59,761 nucleotides of DNA, taken from positions 1 to 59,761 of the forward strand of contig CACZFT010000010.1 of NCBI GenBank assembly GCA_902780535.1, given 5' to 3'. This DNA comes from an uncultured Selenomonas sp. (GTDB lineage: Bacteria > Bacillota > Negativicutes > Selenomonadales > Selenomonadaceae). Each line of letters opens with the position of its first letter. Positions within the stretch are counted from its first letter, which is position 1. The position numbers were made by a program, and so were the translations under genes. Shown here piece after piece: positions 1 to 7,229 of this stretch. Below the pieces are notes generated by a model that ran no database searches, was not told the origin of the DNA, and saw only the letters and a list, made by a program, of their open reading frames with translations.

Positions 1-543
1 TCCTATACGGGCGCCGAGGTCGGCGGCCAGACGACGGCAACCGAGCTCACGGTGAACCTCGCGGGCGACCGCTCGACGGCCGATGTCTGGGCGCTCTATT
101 TTGGCGACGAAGAACGCCTCTTGGACCTCAACTACATCATCCGCCAGGGCGGAAAGAAAACCGACGCGAACATGCAGGTGCGCGGTACGCTCATGGGCAA
201 GGCGACGAAGAACTTCCGCGGCACGCTCGACTTCCTCGAAGGGACGAAGGGCTCGGTCGGCCGCGAGAACGAAGAGGTTATGCTGCTCGATGAGGGTGTG
301 CGCAACCGCAGCGTGCCGATCATGCTTTCGCACGAGGACGACGTCGACGGCCATCATGCCGTCTCTGTCGGCCGCATGGACGAGGCGAAGCTCTTCTACC
401 TCATGAGCCGCGGCCTCGACATGGAAGAGGCGAAGAGCCTCGTCGTTGAAGCATCGCTGCGCCCCGTCATCGACCGCATCCCGGACGAAAAGCTCCGCGA
501 TGAAATCGACCAGTATCTCAAAGGGAGGCTCGCAAATGGCTGA
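1..543 (+). CDS. sufD: SufD, Fe-S cluster scaffold subunit (3' part)
   Basis: C-terminal part of SufD, a subunit of the SufBCD scaffold that builds Fe-S clusters in the cytoplasm. The frame is open from base 1 and the gene starts before the window. The visible protein carries the SufB/SufD beta-helix and the C-terminal helical region (RNRSVPIM, HEDDVDGHHAVSVGR, FYLMSRGLD), where the histidine-rich stretch and the 'YLMSRG' segment are typical of the family. Its TGA overlaps the start of sufS by 8 bases, and sufU follows, so this is the tail of a suf operon. No oddity is visible in this part. Confidence 0.93.
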   Translation, partial: SYTGAEVGGQTTATELTVNLAGDRSTADVWALYFGDEERLLDLNYIIRQGGKKTDANMQVRGTLMGKATKNFRGTLDFLEGTKGSVGRENEEVMLLDEGVRNRSVPIMLSHEDDVDGHHAVSVGRMDEAKLFYLMSRGLDMEEAKSLVVEASLRPVIDRIPDEKLRDEIDQYLKGRLANG

Positions 544-1749
544 TCCACAGGAATTTCTCAAAGACTTCCCGCTCCTCCATACGCAGATGAACGGCAAGCC
601 CATCGTCTACCTCGACAACGGCGCGACGACGCAGAAGCCCGAGCAGGTCATCCGAGCGCTTTGCGGCTACTATGGCGGCTGTAATGCAAACCCGCATCGC
701 GGCGCCTATGCGCTTTCCGTCGAGGCGACGGAAATCTACGAGAACGCGCGCAAGGTCACGGCGCAGTTCATCAACGCGAAGCGCCCTGAAGAAATTATCT
801 TCACGAAGAACGCGACAGAGGCGCTGAACCTCGTTGCCTACAGCTATGGCCTCACGAATGTCGGCAAGGGAGACGAAATCGTCATCACGATTGCCGAGCA
901 CCACAGCAACCTCGTGCCGTGGCAGCATGTCGCAAAGGCCAAGGGCGCGACTTTGAAGTACATTTATTTGGAGAAAGACGGCAACCTCAGCGACGAGGAC
1001 ATCGAGACCAAGATCACGGAAAAGACGAAGCTCGTCGCCGTCACGCAGGTCTCGAACGTGCTCGGCCTCAAAAACGACGTCAAGAAAGTCGCGAAAAAGG
1101 CGCACAGCGTCGGCGCGGTCGTCGTCGTCGACGGCTCGCAGAGCGTCGCGCAAGGACATCGATGCCGATTTCTTCGCGTTCTCCGGCCACAAGATGCTCT
1201 CCCCGATGGGCATCGGCGTGCTCTATGGCAAGTACGACATCCTCGACGCCATGCCACCGTTCCTCATGGGCGGCGACATGATCGAGTACGTGCAGGAGCA
1301 GGACACGACATTCGCCGAACTGCCCGCGAAATTCGAAGCGGGCACGCAGAACGTCGGCGGTGCAGCGGGCCTCCAGGCGGCGATCGAATATCTCGGAAAG
1401 ATCGGCTTCGACCGCATCGAGGCCATCGAGAAAGCGCTCGTTGACTACGCCCTGCCGCAGCTCAGGGAACTGCCGTACATCGAGCTCTACGGCTGCGACA
1501 GCACGCGTGACAACAAGACGGGCATCATCGCGTTCAACGTCAAGGACGTCCATCCGCATGACGTCGCGACGATCCTCGACAGCACGGGCGTCGCTGTCCG
1601 CGCGGGCCATCACTGCGCGCAGCCTTTGCACCGCTACCTCGGCCTCGAGCTGCCGCGCGAGCTTCTACCTCTACAACACGAAGGAAGATGTTGACCGCTG
1701 GATCGCGGCGCTGAAGAAAGTCAGGAAGGTGCTTGGATATGAGTCTTGA
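536..1749 (+). pseudogene. sufS: SufS cysteine desulfurase, interrupted by two frameshifts
   Basis: PLP-dependent cysteine desulfurase that supplies sulfur to SufU/SufBCD. The start is ATG 536 (MADPQEFLKDF), overlapping sufD. Homology runs in three successive frames. The first reads to about 1151 (VVVDGSQSVA). The second runs from about 1152 (KDIDADFFAFSGHKM, holding the PLP lysine) to about 1649. The third, from 1651 (SCRASFYLYNT), has the active-site cysteine. Both junctions fit loss of two bases or gain of one. All catalytic elements exist, so this may be sequence error in an essential gene rather than a true pseudogene. The 3' end overlaps sufU by 11 bases, keeping normal operon geometry. 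Confidence 0.85.
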
Positions 1750-2170
1750 AGATGTCTATACGGAGCTCGTCAGCGAGCACAGCAGGAGCCCCGAAAACCG
1801 CCACCCGCTCGCGGGCGCGAACTGCTCGCTCAAGGGCCACAACCCGAGCTGCGGCGACGAAATCACGCTCGAGCTCAAAATCGAGGACGGCATTGTCAAA
1901 GACGCCGCGTTCGAAGGCGTCGGCTGCGCCATCAGCCAGGCCTCGACCGACATGATGATCGACCTGATCCGCGGCAAGAGCGTCGAAAAAGCCCGCGAGC
2001 TCGCAGGAAAATTCATCGCGATGATCAAGCGCGAGATCACGGACGACGACGAGCTCGAAGAACTCGACGAAGCCCTCTCCCTCAAAAACGTCAGCAACAT
2101 GCCGGCCCGCGTCAAATGTGCCGTGCTGGCATGGCATACGCTCGATGACGCGTTGAAGGAAAAGAAATAA
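1739..2170 (+). CDS. sufU: SufU, sulfur-relay / Fe-S scaffold protein
   Basis: SufU accepts persulfide sulfur from SufS and feeds the SufBCD scaffold in Gram-positive-type SUF systems. The 143-residue protein has the IscU-like fold signatures: a first cysteine in HNPSCGDEI, a second in GVGCAISQAS and a third near the end in ARVKCAVLAW, the usual zinc/sulfur ligands, with a conserved Asp in CGDE. ATG 1739 was chosen because MSLEDVYTE matches the family start; an upstream TTG at 1733 is less likely. The start overlaps the end of sufS, indicating translational coupling. It is the last suf gene and is followed by a hairpin. Confidence 0.93.
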   Translation: MSLEDVYTELVSEHSRSPENRHPLAGANCSLKGHNPSCGDEITLELKIEDGIVKDAAFEGVGCAISQASTDMMIDLIRGKSVEKARELAGKFIAMIKREITDDDELEELDEALSLKNVSNMPARVKCAVLAWHTLDDALKEKK

Positions 2171-2185
2171 ACGTTGATATGCAAC

Positions 2186-2234
2186 CGCCCGCAGGCAGCG
2201 ACAGAATATGTTGTTGCTTGTGGGCGAATTTTCT
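2186..2234 (+). terminator. Probable terminator of the suf operon
   Basis: Imperfect hairpin (CGCCCGCAGGCAGC pairing with GTTGCTTGTGGGCG, with wobbles) followed by AATTTTCTT, 16 bases after the sufU stop. Confidence 0.4.
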
Positions 2235-2282
2235 TGCGGAGGATTGAGAAAGCAAGTAAAATGAGGTCAGGAGGGATGCTTT

Positions 2283-2426
2283 ATGGAGATTGCAACGATT
2301 CGAGCGGCAGTACGGGAAATTGCCGCGCACTATCCTGTCCGGCAAGTGACGCTCTTTGACTCGCAGGCGGATGGAACGGCCGCGCCAGAAAGCGATGTCG
2401 ATCTCATCGTTGAATTTGCAAAATGA
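2283..2426 (+). pseudogene. Remnant of MNT-type nucleotidyltransferase (antitoxin) gene
   Basis: A 47-codon reading frame behind a good GGAGG site. It encodes the start of a minimal nucleotidyltransferase: RQVTLFDSQADG and ESDVDLIVEFA correspond to the family pattern LFGSRARG...SDVDL. The usual Gly of the GS motif is Asp here, and the frame stops at TGA 2424, well short of the usual ~95-110 residues. Such proteins pair with HEPN toxins (MntA/HepT), and a HEPN fragment follows two bases later. Seen: motif remnant and truncation. Inferred: a dead toxin-antitoxin module. Confidence 0.6.
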
Positions 2427-2427
2427 A

Positions 2428-2670
2428 ATGCAGAAGCGTGCCATTGGCATGACGACAATCAATATTGGAGAGCTCGTCAAGAATGTGGCGATGGAACCCC
2501 GCACAGCGTATCCGGACGTTCCTTGGAAAGCAATTGCAGGTTTTCGCGATATTACAGCACATCGTTACCAGACGCTTCGGATGGAAGACGTGTATGCATC
2601 TGTGCATGTGGATTTTCCGATGATTCGAGAACAACTGATGGATATCTTGAAGAACGAAACCGATCTGTGA
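2428..2670 (+). pseudogene. HEPN (DUF86/HepT-like) toxin remnant
   Basis: About 80 codons matching the C-terminal two thirds of HepT-like HEPN ribonucleases: the helix KRAIGMTTINIGELVK, then PDVPWKAIAGFRD, ITAHRYQTL and a closing helix. The catalytic motif in this family is R-x4-6-H; here it reads R-D-I-T-A-H, so the polar residue after Arg is altered. The N-terminal helix is missing, and the preceding antitoxin remnant lacks its C-terminus, so one deletion spanning the gene boundary would explain both. An intact but different MNT/HEPN pair lies at 22963-23645. Confidence 0.6.
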
Positions 2671-2687
2671 ATAAATGGAGCGATGAC

Positions 2688-2733
2688 AAACCGCCTTGTT
2701 TGCGTTGAGAATGTGCAAACAAGGCGGTTTTTG
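2688..2733 (+). terminator. Strong intrinsic terminator
   Basis: Perfect 16-bp stem (AAACCGCCTTGTTTGC with its complement), 11-base loop, then TTTTT. It ends the HEPN remnant. Confidence 0.9.
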
Positions 2734-2734
2734 T

Positions 2735-2985
2735 TCAAAGATGCAGTGTCATTTCGGAGTACAGCACAGCATCGCCAGCGAGTTCGACCGTCGCGCGCTT
2801 TGAGTTTTGCCTGATCGGACGTCATCGCGCGCACGACCTGCTCGTCATCGTAGACGAGCAGGAGGTCGCGTGCGAGGTACGCTTCGCGTGGGCGAGCGCC
2901 GGTCGCGGCGGCCATCGCGTCTGTGACGGGCACGGGCTTCAGGTCGTAGGAAGGGAACGCCATCGTGTAGCGGCCTCCTCCTTGT
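2735..2985 (-). pseudogene. PhzF-family isomerase remnant
   Basis: On the minus strand, codons beginning near GRYTMAFPSYDL and continuing through VPVTDAMAAATGARPREAY, RDLLLVYDDEQVVRAMT and QAKLKARDG match the middle of PhzF/YddE-like epimerases (FPs...dAla.alG..P...y...D.llvv.de..vr.l.pD...l). A second piece in another frame, VELAGDAVLYSEMTLHL then TGA, matches the PhzF C-terminus. The N-terminal half, about 80-100 residues between the two pieces and the reading frame are all missing. A matching C-terminal tail occurs at 23648-23690. Confidence 0.55.
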
Positions 2986-3075
2986 CCGTATGGTTTGTTT
3001 TTCTGCATTCTATCACGGCATGGTGCTGCTTGCAAACATGAGTTCCTTTCTTTTCTGTCTTCTTGCAAAAAAACA

Positions 3076-3104
3076 TTGCGCTCCTCCATGGGACGTGCTA
3101 TAAT
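3076..3104 (+). promoter_or_regulatory. Promoter of amt
   Basis: TTGCGC, 17-base spacer, TATAAT (3099-3104), about 150 bases before the amt start. Confidence 0.75.
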
Positions 3105-3140
3105 TCTCGCAAGGAAAAACAAAATAAATCATTCCGTTTC

Positions 3141-3192
3141 GGCAATGAGGCCCGGGCGGCGCGTGTGCGCTTGCCCGGGCATTTTGTTTTTC
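3141..3192 (+). promoter_or_regulatory. amt leader: hexaloop hairpin overlapping a terminator
   Basis: A short hairpin GGC-AATGAG-GCC (3141-3152) shares its 3' arm with a GC-rich terminator whose arms GCCCGGGC lie at 3150-3157 and 3173-3180, followed by ATTTTGTTTTTC. The two structures exclude each other, the layout of a terminator/antiterminator switch. Similar leaders precede the corrinoid gene at 4790, mtmB and the symporter at 23857. Confidence 0.6.
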
Positions 3193-3258
3193 TGCGGGGG
3201 AAGATTCCCGGCTTTTCCCGCGAGATATGAGCAAGAGAGATCAGAGGGAGGAATCGCT

Positions 3259-4587
3259 ATGATGAACTGGAAGAAGAGATGGTCAGGCTTCATCGCCTTG
3301 ACGGGCGCCTTGTGCGCCCTGCCGCAGCCGGCGTTCGCTGCAGAGGAAGGTGCGAGCACGCTGAGCAGCGCGGATATGGGGTTCATGGCCTTCGCGGCGC
3401 TCATGGTGTTCTTCATGACGCCGGCGCTCGGCTTTTTTTATGGCGGCATGGTGAAGCGGAAGAACACGCTGAACACGATCATGATGTCCATGGTGGCAAT
3501 CGGCATCATCGGCGTCCAGTGGATCTTGTTCGGCTATTCGCTGTCGTTTGGCACGGACATCGGCGGCATCATCGGCGGCGGCGACTGGCTCGGCTTCCAT
3601 GGCGTCGGCCTCGCGGCGGATCCGGACTTTTCCGAGACGATCCCGCATCTGGAGTTCGCCGTGTTCCAGATGATGTTCGCCGTCATCACGGCGGCCATCA
3701 TCAGCGGCTCCATCGCGGAGCGCGTGAGTTTCGGCGCGTACTGCCTGCTGATCTTCCTTTGGACGACGCTCGTTTACGATCCGCTCTGCCACATGGTCTG
3801 GGCGTCGGGCGGCATCATCTACGAGCTCGGCGCGCTCGATTTCGCGGGCGGCACGGTCATCCACATTTCGTCGGGCGTCTCGGGCCTCGTCGCGGCGCTC
3901 GTGCTGGGGCGGCGCCGCGGCTACGGCATCATCCCGAACATCCCGCACAATGTCCCGTACATCATCCTCGGCGGCAGCATCGTCTGGATGGGCTGGTTCG
4001 GCTTCAACTCGGGCTGCGCCATCGGCTCGAACGACATCATGATCGCGGCGTTCGCGAATACGGCGGCATCGTCGATGATGTCGTTCCTCGTCTGGACGCT
4101 TCTCGAGTGGCGCATCGAGCATCAGGTGACGCTGTTCGGCACGCTGACGGGCGGCATCGCCGGCCTCGTCGGCGTCACGCCGGCCGCGGGCTTCGTCGAG
4201 GTCTGGGCGGCGCTCGTCATCGGCGCAATCACGTCGGTTGTCTGTTTCGTCGCCATCACGGTCGTGAAGCGGAAAGTCGGCTATGATGACGCGCTCGATG
4301 CATTCGGCTGTCATGGCGTCGGCGGCATCTGCGGCGCGCTGCTTACGGGCATCTTCGCGACGACGTCCGTGAATCCGGACGGCGCGGACGGCCTGCTCTA
4401 CGGCAACGCGGCGCAGATGTTCCCGCAGGTCGTCGGCGTGCTGACGTCCATCGCCGTGTCCGTCGTCATGACGTTCCTGATCCTCAAGGCGATCTCGCTC
4501 GTCACGCCGCTGCGCGTGCCGGAGGAGACGGAGAAGGCCGGCCTCGATCTCGCGCTGCATGGCGAGGCGGCGTATATGAAGTTCTGA
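3259..4587 (+). CDS. amt: Ammonium transporter (Amt/MEP/Rh family)
   Basis: Membrane ammonium channel/transporter of 442 residues, about the usual length. A signal peptide (LCALPQPAFAAEEG) is followed by eleven predicted membrane spans. Family landmarks include FFYGGMVKRKNTLNT, GSIAERV, the first pore histidine in DPLCHMVW and the second in FGCHGVGG. ATG 3259 follows GGGAGGAA at good spacing; ATG 3262 is also possible. It stands alone with its own promoter and attenuator-like leader. No glnK gene is adjacent. Since MtmB releases ammonia from methylamine, placing amt beside the methylamine island and under a similar leader is functionally sensible, but the link is inference. Confidence 0.93.
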   Translation: MMNWKKRWSGFIALTGALCALPQPAFAAEEGASTLSSADMGFMAFAALMVFFMTPALGFFYGGMVKRKNTLNTIMMSMVAIGIIGVQWILFGYSLSFGTDIGGIIGGGDWLGFHGVGLAADPDFSETIPHLEFAVFQMMFAVITAAIISGSIAERVSFGAYCLLIFLWTTLVYDPLCHMVWASGGIIYELGALDFAGGTVIHISSGVSGLVAALVLGRRRGYGIIPNIPHNVPYIILGGSIVWMGWFGFNSGCAIGSNDIMIAAFANTAASSMMSFLVWTLLEWRIEHQVTLFGTLTGGIAGLVGVTPAAGFVEVWAALVIGAITSVVCFVAITVVKRKVGYDDALDAFGCHGVGGICGALLTGIFATTSVNPDGADGLLYGNAAQMFPQVVGVLTSIAVSVVMTFLILKAISLVTPLRVPEETEKAGLDLALHGEAAYMKF

Positions 4588-4623
4588 CACATAAAACGGT
4601 AAAAACTTTTTTGCAAAATAGAC

Positions 4624-4652
4624 TTGCATCCGAAAAACTGTTATGATATACT
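4624..4652 (+). promoter_or_regulatory. Promoter of the corrinoid/methyltransferase operon
   Basis: TTGCAT, 17-base spacer, TATACT (4647-4652). It matches the -35 of the mtmB promoter exactly. Confidence 0.7.
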
Positions 4653-4703
4653 ACAGCCATGGGAACAAAAAAGAAAGTTCCGTTATATAGCATCGTCCAT
4701 CGA

Positions 4704-4759
4704 AAGCAAAGGAGCTTGCGCGACGGGAGGCTGTCAGCCGCCCGGGCGCAGGCTCCTTT
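4704..4759 (+). promoter_or_regulatory. Leader of corrinoid operon: hexaloop hairpin overlapping a terminator
   Basis: Hairpin AAGC-AAAGGA-GCTT (4704-4717) overlaps the 5' arm (4708-4721) of a 14-bp stem closing at 4746-4759 (GCGCAGGCTCCTTT), with a nested inner hairpin, followed by TTTGTCTT. Upstream is a perfect small hairpin GGAAC/GTTCC (4662-4681). The ribosome site GAGGAGG comes right after. Confidence 0.6.
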
Positions 4760-4789
4760 GTCTTGGTACTTGTCAGAGGAGGAAGCACC

Positions 4790-5452
4790 ATGAGCACGAA
4801 AGAAGAAGTCCTGGAAAAATTGAAGAAGAGCATCGAGGAACTGGATGAAGACCTCGGCACGGAGGCGGCAAAGGAAGCCGTCGAACTGAAGATGGATCCG
4901 ATCGAGGCCATCAGCCAGGGCCTCGGCGCCGGCATGCAGACGCAGAGCGATCTCTTCGACGAAGGCGAAGTGTTCGTCCCGCAGCTCGTCGTCGCGGCCG
5001 ATATTTTCGAGCAGTGCGTCGGCATCATCACGGCCGACCTCTCCGAAGAAGCGAAGTCGGCGACGTCGCTCGGCAAGGTGCTCATCTGCACGGTCGAGAG
5101 CGACATCCACGACATCGGCAAGAACATCGTCAAGACGATGCTCGCGGCGAGCGGCTTCGAGGTCATCGACCTCGGCCGTGATGCATCGAGCGCCGACGTC
5201 GTCGCGACGGCGGAGAAGGAGCATGTCGACATCATCGCGGGCGCGGCGCTCATGACGACGACGATGCCGGCCCAGCGCGACATCGTGAACCTCCTGATCG
5301 AGGACGGCGTCCGCGACCAGTTCAAGTGCATGTTCGGCGGTGCGCCGGTCTCGCCGGAATGGGTCAAGTCCATCGGTGCCGATGCGTACGCGGAGAACGC
5401 GGCGGAGGCCATCACGGAAGCGAAGCGCCTCGTCAAGGAACTGCGCGGCTGA
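4790..5452 (+). CDS. Corrinoid protein 1 (MtmC/MtbC/MttC family)
   Basis: Methyl carrier of 220 residues that shuttles a methyl group between a substrate methyltransferase and a second methyltransferase. Residues 1-90 form the helical cap domain (PIEAISQGLGAGMQ, EGEVFVPQLVVAADI). Residues 95-220 form the B12-binding Rossmann domain with the cobalt-ligand motif D-I-H-D-I-G (His107) and the GGAPVSPEWVK strand that holds the lower ligand tail. It opens a seven-gene operon that contains no substrate methyltransferase, so its partner is uncertain. It may serve MtmB (encoded 7 kb downstream) or an enzyme elsewhere. The precise substrate cannot be read from sequence. Confidence 0.9.
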   Translation: MSTKEEVLEKLKKSIEELDEDLGTEAAKEAVELKMDPIEAISQGLGAGMQTQSDLFDEGEVFVPQLVVAADIFEQCVGIITADLSEEAKSATSLGKVLICTVESDIHDIGKNIVKTMLAASGFEVIDLGRDASSADVVATAEKEHVDIIAGAALMTTTMPAQRDIVNLLIEDGVRDQFKCMFGGAPVSPEWVKSIGADAYAENAAEAITEAKRLVKELRG

Positions 5453-5524
5453 GCGTATGTGAAACGAAACGGACAGGAACGCGGTGCGGCAGCAGCCGCA
5501 CCATCAGGGAAAGGAGCCTTTGAA

Positions 5525-6175
5525 ATGGCGAAAAGTGCAGAAGAACTGAACAAGGCATTGGCAGATGCCGTCGTCGATATGGATGAAGATCTCGTCGCGG
5601 ATCTCGCGAATGAAGTCGTAGATAATGGATACGATGCGCTGAATGCGATCGACCAGGGTCTCGCAAAGGGCATGGATGAAGCGGGTAAGCTGTTCGAGGA
5701 GGAAGAGTATTTTGTCCCAGAGCTCCTGATGTGCTCCGACGCCGTCAATACGGGCATCGACATCCTGAAGCCGCACATCCACATGGAGGCGGCCGGCGAA
5801 AAGCACAAGATCGTCGTCGGCGTCATCGAGGGCGACACGCATGACATCGGCAAGAACCTCGTCAAGGTCATGCTGAGCTCGGCGAATTTCGACGTCATCG
5901 ACGCCGGCCGCGACGTCCCGCCCGCAGTCTTCGTCGACACGGCCGTCAAGGAAGGCGCACAGATCATCATGATCGCCGCGCTCATGACGACGACGATGGA
6001 CAAGATCGGCGACACGATCAACCTCATCAAGGAGCGCGGCCTCGAAGGCAAGATCAAGGTCGTCATCGGCGGCGCACCGATCTCGCCGGCATTCGCGAAA
6101 AAAGTCGGCGCGGATGCCTACAGCATCAATGCGAATGCGGCCGTCCGCATCGCGCGCGAAATGCTGAACTGCTGA
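5525..6175 (+). CDS. Corrinoid protein 2 (MtmC/MtbC/MttC family)
   Basis: A second methyl-carrying corrinoid protein (216 residues) with the same two-domain layout: a helical cap (DALNAIDQGLAKGMDEAGKL, EEYFVPELLMCSDAV) then the B12 domain with D-T-H-D-I-G, ALMTTTM and GGAPISPAFAKKVGAD. It starts at ATG 5525 and follows corrinoid protein 1 after 72 bases. The two differ enough to serve different methyltransferases or act at different steps; this one looks closer to corrinoid protein 3 in its EGDTHDIGKN segment. Its immediate neighbour is a UroD-type methyltransferase, a likely partner. Confidence 0.9.
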   Translation: MAKSAEELNKALADAVVDMDEDLVADLANEVVDNGYDALNAIDQGLAKGMDEAGKLFEEEEYFVPELLMCSDAVNTGIDILKPHIHMEAAGEKHKIVVGVIEGDTHDIGKNLVKVMLSSANFDVIDAGRDVPPAVFVDTAVKEGAQIIMIAALMTTTMDKIGDTINLIKERGLEGKIKVVIGGAPISPAFAKKVGADAYSINANAAVRIAREMLNC

Positions 6176-6202
6176 CGTCTTTGTCTGAGGGGAGGAACAT
6201 CC

Positions 6203-7225
6203 ATGGATAGCCTGACACCGAAAGAGCGCCTGTTGCGCTCGCTGAAGAAAGAAAAAGTCGACCGCCATCCGGTCATCTGCCCGGGCGGCATGATGAATGC
6301 AGCGCTGACGGAAATCATGAAGAAGACGGGGCACAAGCTGCCAGAGGCGCATCACGTCGATACGCTCATGCGCGAGCTGGCCTTTGACGTATACGAAAAC
6401 ACGGGGTTCGAGAACTTCGGCATCCCGTTCTGCATGACGGTCGAGGCCGAGGCGCTCGGCAGCCCGATTGATTTCGGTTCTTTGGAATGCGAGCCGAAGA
6501 TCAAGATTGAGGCGTATAAATCCGTCAACGATGTCAATTTCCTGCCGCGCGGCACGCTTGCGAAGAGCAGCCGTGTCGCCGCCGTCGTGCAGTCGCTCCA
6601 TTATCTCTCGGTGCACCATCCCGACGTGCCGGCCATCGGCAGCCTGACGGGCCCGCTCTCGACGTCGGCATCCATCGTCGATCCGATGACGTTTTTGAAG
6701 CAGCTGCGCCGCGAGAAAGAGCAGGCGCACAAGGTCATCGACTACGTGACGGATCACCTCATCGACTACGCGCAGCTCATGGTCGACAATGGCGCGACGG
6801 TCATCTCCATCGCCGACCCGACGGCGACGGGCGAGATCCTCGGGCCGAAGATGTTCAAGGAATACGCCGTGACGTACCTGAACAAGCTCGCGGATGCCAT
6901 CCATCTCATGGGCGTGCCCGTCATCATCCACATCTGCGGCGAAATGGCCATGGTCAAGCCGCAGATCGCGGAGCTCCACGGCGATGCCATCAGCGTCGAC
7001 GCCTTCGTCAACCTGAAGTCGATGAAGGAAGAGTACCACCAGCTCACGACGATGGGAAACCTCAGCACGTACCTCCTCGAGTTCTCGAATCCGGACACGA
7101 TCTACAAGCAGTCGAAAGTCCTGCTCAAGAACAATATCGACATCATCTCCCCAGCCTGCGGCCTGAGCACGTCGACGAAGCTCGAAAACATCCAGGCGTT
7201 CACGACGGCCATCAAGGAGGAATGA
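6203..7225 (+). CDS. UroD-fold methylcobamide methyltransferase 1 (MtaA/MtbA-like)
   Basis: Member (340 residues) of the uroporphyrinogen-decarboxylase fold that in MtbA/MtaA takes the methyl group from a methyl-corrinoid protein. The catalytic zinc motif is H-I-C in VIIHICGEMAMV with a distal cysteine in SPACGL near the end, matching the H-x-C...C pattern of MtaA/MtbA rather than true decarboxylases. In methanogens the acceptor is coenzyme M; in this bacterium the acceptor is unknown, with tetrahydrofolate the obvious candidate. It starts at ATG 6203 after GGGGAGG and is 4 bases before the RACE gene, so the two are coupled. Confidence 0.85.
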   Translation: MDSLTPKERLLRSLKKEKVDRHPVICPGGMMNAALTEIMKKTGHKLPEAHHVDTLMRELAFDVYENTGFENFGIPFCMTVEAEALGSPIDFGSLECEPKIKIEAYKSVNDVNFLPRGTLAKSSRVAAVVQSLHYLSVHHPDVPAIGSLTGPLSTSASIVDPMTFLKQLRREKEQAHKVIDYVTDHLIDYAQLMVDNGATVISIADPTATGEILGPKMFKEYAVTYLNKLADAIHLMGVPVIIHICGEMAMVKPQIAELHGDAISVDAFVNLKSMKEEYHQLTTMGNLSTYLLEFSNPDTIYKQSKVLLKNNIDIISPACGLSTSTKLENIQAFTTAIKEE

Positions 7226-7229
7226 GCGT

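Noticed and set aside
3105-3140. First hairpin of a two-hairpin ANTAR site in the four leaders
   Set aside because: Upstream hairpins exist in some leaders (for example 4662-4681, 12118-12133), but none has a six-base loop with A1 and G4, so a full ANTAR motif is not claimed.
4653-4789. Cobalamin riboswitch upstream of the corrinoid operon
   Set aside because: The leader is too short and lacks the B12-box (GCCACTG-type) core; it fits a hairpin/terminator switch better.
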